This document shows positions 6,317 through 7,497 of a stretch of DNA of 7,497 bases, in pieces. Under the pieces are notes generated by a model. The model saw nothing but the letters and a program-made list of their open reading frames with translations. It had not been told where the DNA came from and did no database searches. Position numbers and translations under genes: made by a program. Within the stretch, counting starts at the first letter, position 1. The number at the start of each line of letters is the position of its first letter. The stretch is from positions 1 to 7,497 of the forward strand of contig WTHG01000447.1 in the NCBI GenBank assembly GCA_011523245.1, in the 5' to 3' direction. The stretch comes from Verrucomicrobiales bacterium (lineage in GTDB: Bacteria; Verrucomicrobiota; Verrucomicrobiia; Limisphaerales; UBA1100).

Positions 6317-7393
6317 GCTGACCTTTTTCAACCGGCTCACGCGCCCGGTGGCGACCCACTCGGCGACGATGATATTTCCGTCGTTATCGAAGCAGGCGTC
6401 GTGGGGATGGACGAATTTTCCAGCAACCCATGTCTCGGGTTTGCCGCGGTTAACTTTCTTCTGCTTCACCACACCTTCGACATTATCGCCTAGGCGGACG
6501 ACGACTTTGTTGTTGTCGCCCAACAAAGTTACGCGCGCATGCAGTTCGGGCACAAGCAGGAGATTTTTGTGGGAATCCAAGTTGGCCGGCAGCCCGTAGC
6601 CGGAAAGGGTCTCGAGATATTTGCCATCCAGCGTGAGGTATTGGAGTGTATGATGGGCGCGATCACATACCACCACGCGTTCCTCTCTCCCCGGACGGCG
6701 ATCGATCCAGATGCCGTGCGGTGTGGCAAATTTCCCCTGGCCCTTGCCGGGCCCGCCGAATTTGGACACCCAGTTACCGGCCTTGTCGTAGCGATGCACG
6801 TAAAACGAGCCGTAGCCGTCCGCCAGCAGAAATCCGCCATCGTTGAGGAAGGCAAAGTTGGTGGGCATGAAGGCATCGCGGCCCCAGCGCTTCACGCGCA
6901 CCTTGTCCTCGTCCTTGCGATAGACACCGCTGTCCATCGGCGCGTATTTTTCCCAAACCACCTCGCCCTTGAGCGTGAGCTTAGCAAAGGCCTTCACGTT
7001 TTGATAGGCGCACACGTAGAGAAACTGATCCTTGCCCTCGGTGCGTACCTCGATGCCGTGGCCACCGCCCTGAAACTGGTTGCCGAAGGCGCGGATGAAT
7101 TTGCCCTTTTGGTCGAATACAAAAATGGACGGATGATCCTTCAAATTCTGGCGCCCCTCATGGATCACATAAAGCAACCCCTCGGCATCAACGGCGACGT
7201 TGTGTGTCGTCTGCCACGTGTACTTGTCCGGCAATTGCGCGAAATCGTGCTGCACTTCGTAACGATGCTCGCCTTCGCCAATGATGGTTTGCTTCGGATT
7301 CTTATTGGCCAAAAGCAACTGCGGCATGGCAACGGCAGCCGTAGCTGCAGTGGAGGCGGCTAGAAATTGACGACGGGTTTGGGTGATTTTCAT
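6314..7393 (-). CDS. Tat-exported NHL-repeat / six-bladed beta-propeller protein
   Basis: The 359-residue product starts with a twin-arginine signal (TRRQFLAAS, Arg7-Arg8, then an Ala-rich hydrophobic stretch to about residue 29), so it is probably exported folded. The rest repeats NHL-type blades: THNVAVDAEGLLYVIHEG (63-80), GHGIEV (111-116), PTNFAFLNDGGFLLADGYG (177-195), TPHGIWIDRR (224-233) with VVVCDRAHHTLQYL after it, and HPHDACFDNDGNIIVAEW (329-346). His64, His112, His226 and His331 recur at similar blade positions, as in relatives of peptidyl-alpha-hydroxyglycine alpha-amidating lyase where such residues help bind metal. Lyase activity here is only a possibility; a binding or scaffold role is equally likely. 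Its stop overlaps the sulfatase start (TAATG), so the two are probably translated together and used in the same compartment. There is no clear Shine-Dalgarno site before the ATG. Confidence 0.85.
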   Translation of the reverse strand: MKITQTRRQFLAASTAATAAVAMPQLLLANKNPKQTIIGEGEHRYEVQHDFAQLPDKYTWQTTHNVAVDAEGLLYVIHEGRQNLKDHPSIFVFDQKGKFIRAFGNQFQGGGHGIEVRTEGKDQFLYVCAYQNVKAFAKLTLKGEVVWEKYAPMDSGVYRKDEDKVRVKRWGRDAFMPTNFAFLNDGGFLLADGYGSFYVHRYDKAGNWVSKFGGPGKGQGKFATPHGIWIDRRPGREERVVVCDRAHHTLQYLTLDGKYLETLSGYGLPANLDSHKNLLLVPELHARVTLLGDNNKVVVRLGDNVEGVVKQKKVNRGKPETWVAGKFVHPHDACFDNDGNIIVAEWVATGRVSRLKKVS

Positions 7394-7447
7394 GGTAACA
7401 GGTCAGGCGAGTCTACGCCGACGCAAACGGGATGCAAGAGCGGATAC

Positions 7448-7497
7448 TTAATCCACCACCGCCACCGAGAGCGGACTACCCATTACCTTTACGCCAT
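7448..7497 (-). CDS. 3' end of an unidentified upstream gene, partial at the right window edge
   Basis: One minus-strand frame enters from the window edge and ends with TAA at 7450-7448, giving the last 15 residues GVKVMGSPLSVAVVD. The other two minus frames hit stops within a few codons of the edge. The stop is 54 bases before the propeller start, a spacing that would suit a gene in the same transcription unit. The tail is too short to assign a family, and it could be non-coding. Confidence 0.35.
   Translation of the reverse strand, partial: GVKVMGSPLSVAVVD

Noticed and set aside
6315..6359. Longer sulfatase start at 6359
   Set aside because: It would put a charged 15-residue stretch before a perfect signal peptide and lie inside the propeller coding region. 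The TAATG junction gives a better start at 6314.
6539..7363. Plus-strand open frame (274 codons) opposite the beta-propeller gene
   Set aside because: It lies wholly inside the propeller gene on the opposite strand and has no recognisable motif; the minus strand has Tat and NHL signatures.
1..7497. Mobile element, CRISPR, toxin-antitoxin, phage or defence genes
   Set aside because: I found no transposase motifs, terminal inverted repeats, regularly spaced repeats, or small paired toxin-like genes on either strand.

Overview
All recognisable genes lie on the minus strand and read from the right end of the window to the left. The content fits a member of the Planctomycetota-Verrucomicrobiota-Lentisphaerota group. 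Support for this comes from a secreted formylglycine-type sulfatase, a Tat-exported NHL-type beta-propeller, a large secreted esterase with an internal EF-hand, and genes with weak or absent Shine-Dalgarno sites. This assignment is inferred from gene style; there is no rRNA or other marker in the window.

Right part (about 2270-7497, GC-rich). In transcription order: the last 15 codons of an unidentified gene, a Tat-signal six-bladed beta-propeller protein, and a secreted sulfatase whose start codon overlaps the propeller stop (TAATG). Next is a 273-base spacer holding a short coding-like tail, and then an 814-residue secreted protein. That protein joins a PhoPQ-activated-pathogenicity-like alpha/beta-hydrolase to a second, depolymerase-type alpha/beta-hydrolase through an EF-hand linker. 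These proteins are all predicted to leave the cytoplasm. Together they look like a small set for attacking sulfated, esterified organic matter, although no substrate can be named.

Left part (about 1-2220, clearly more AT-rich). A 92-codon remnant of a second sulfatase comes first: a signal peptide joined directly to the last 74 residues, with the whole catalytic core missing. It is followed by an FAD-dependent amine-oxidase/desaturase-like flavoprotein with a problematic start, and by a DUF429 (RNase H-fold) protein that begins 2 bases after the flavoprotein stop and runs off the left end. The last two look like cytoplasmic, translationally coupled partners with a role unrelated to the secreted enzymes.

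I see no CRISPR array, tRNA, rRNA, transposase or defence system. The points most worth a second look are the core-deleted sulfatase, the double-hydrolase architecture, and the possible one-base shift at the flavoprotein start.
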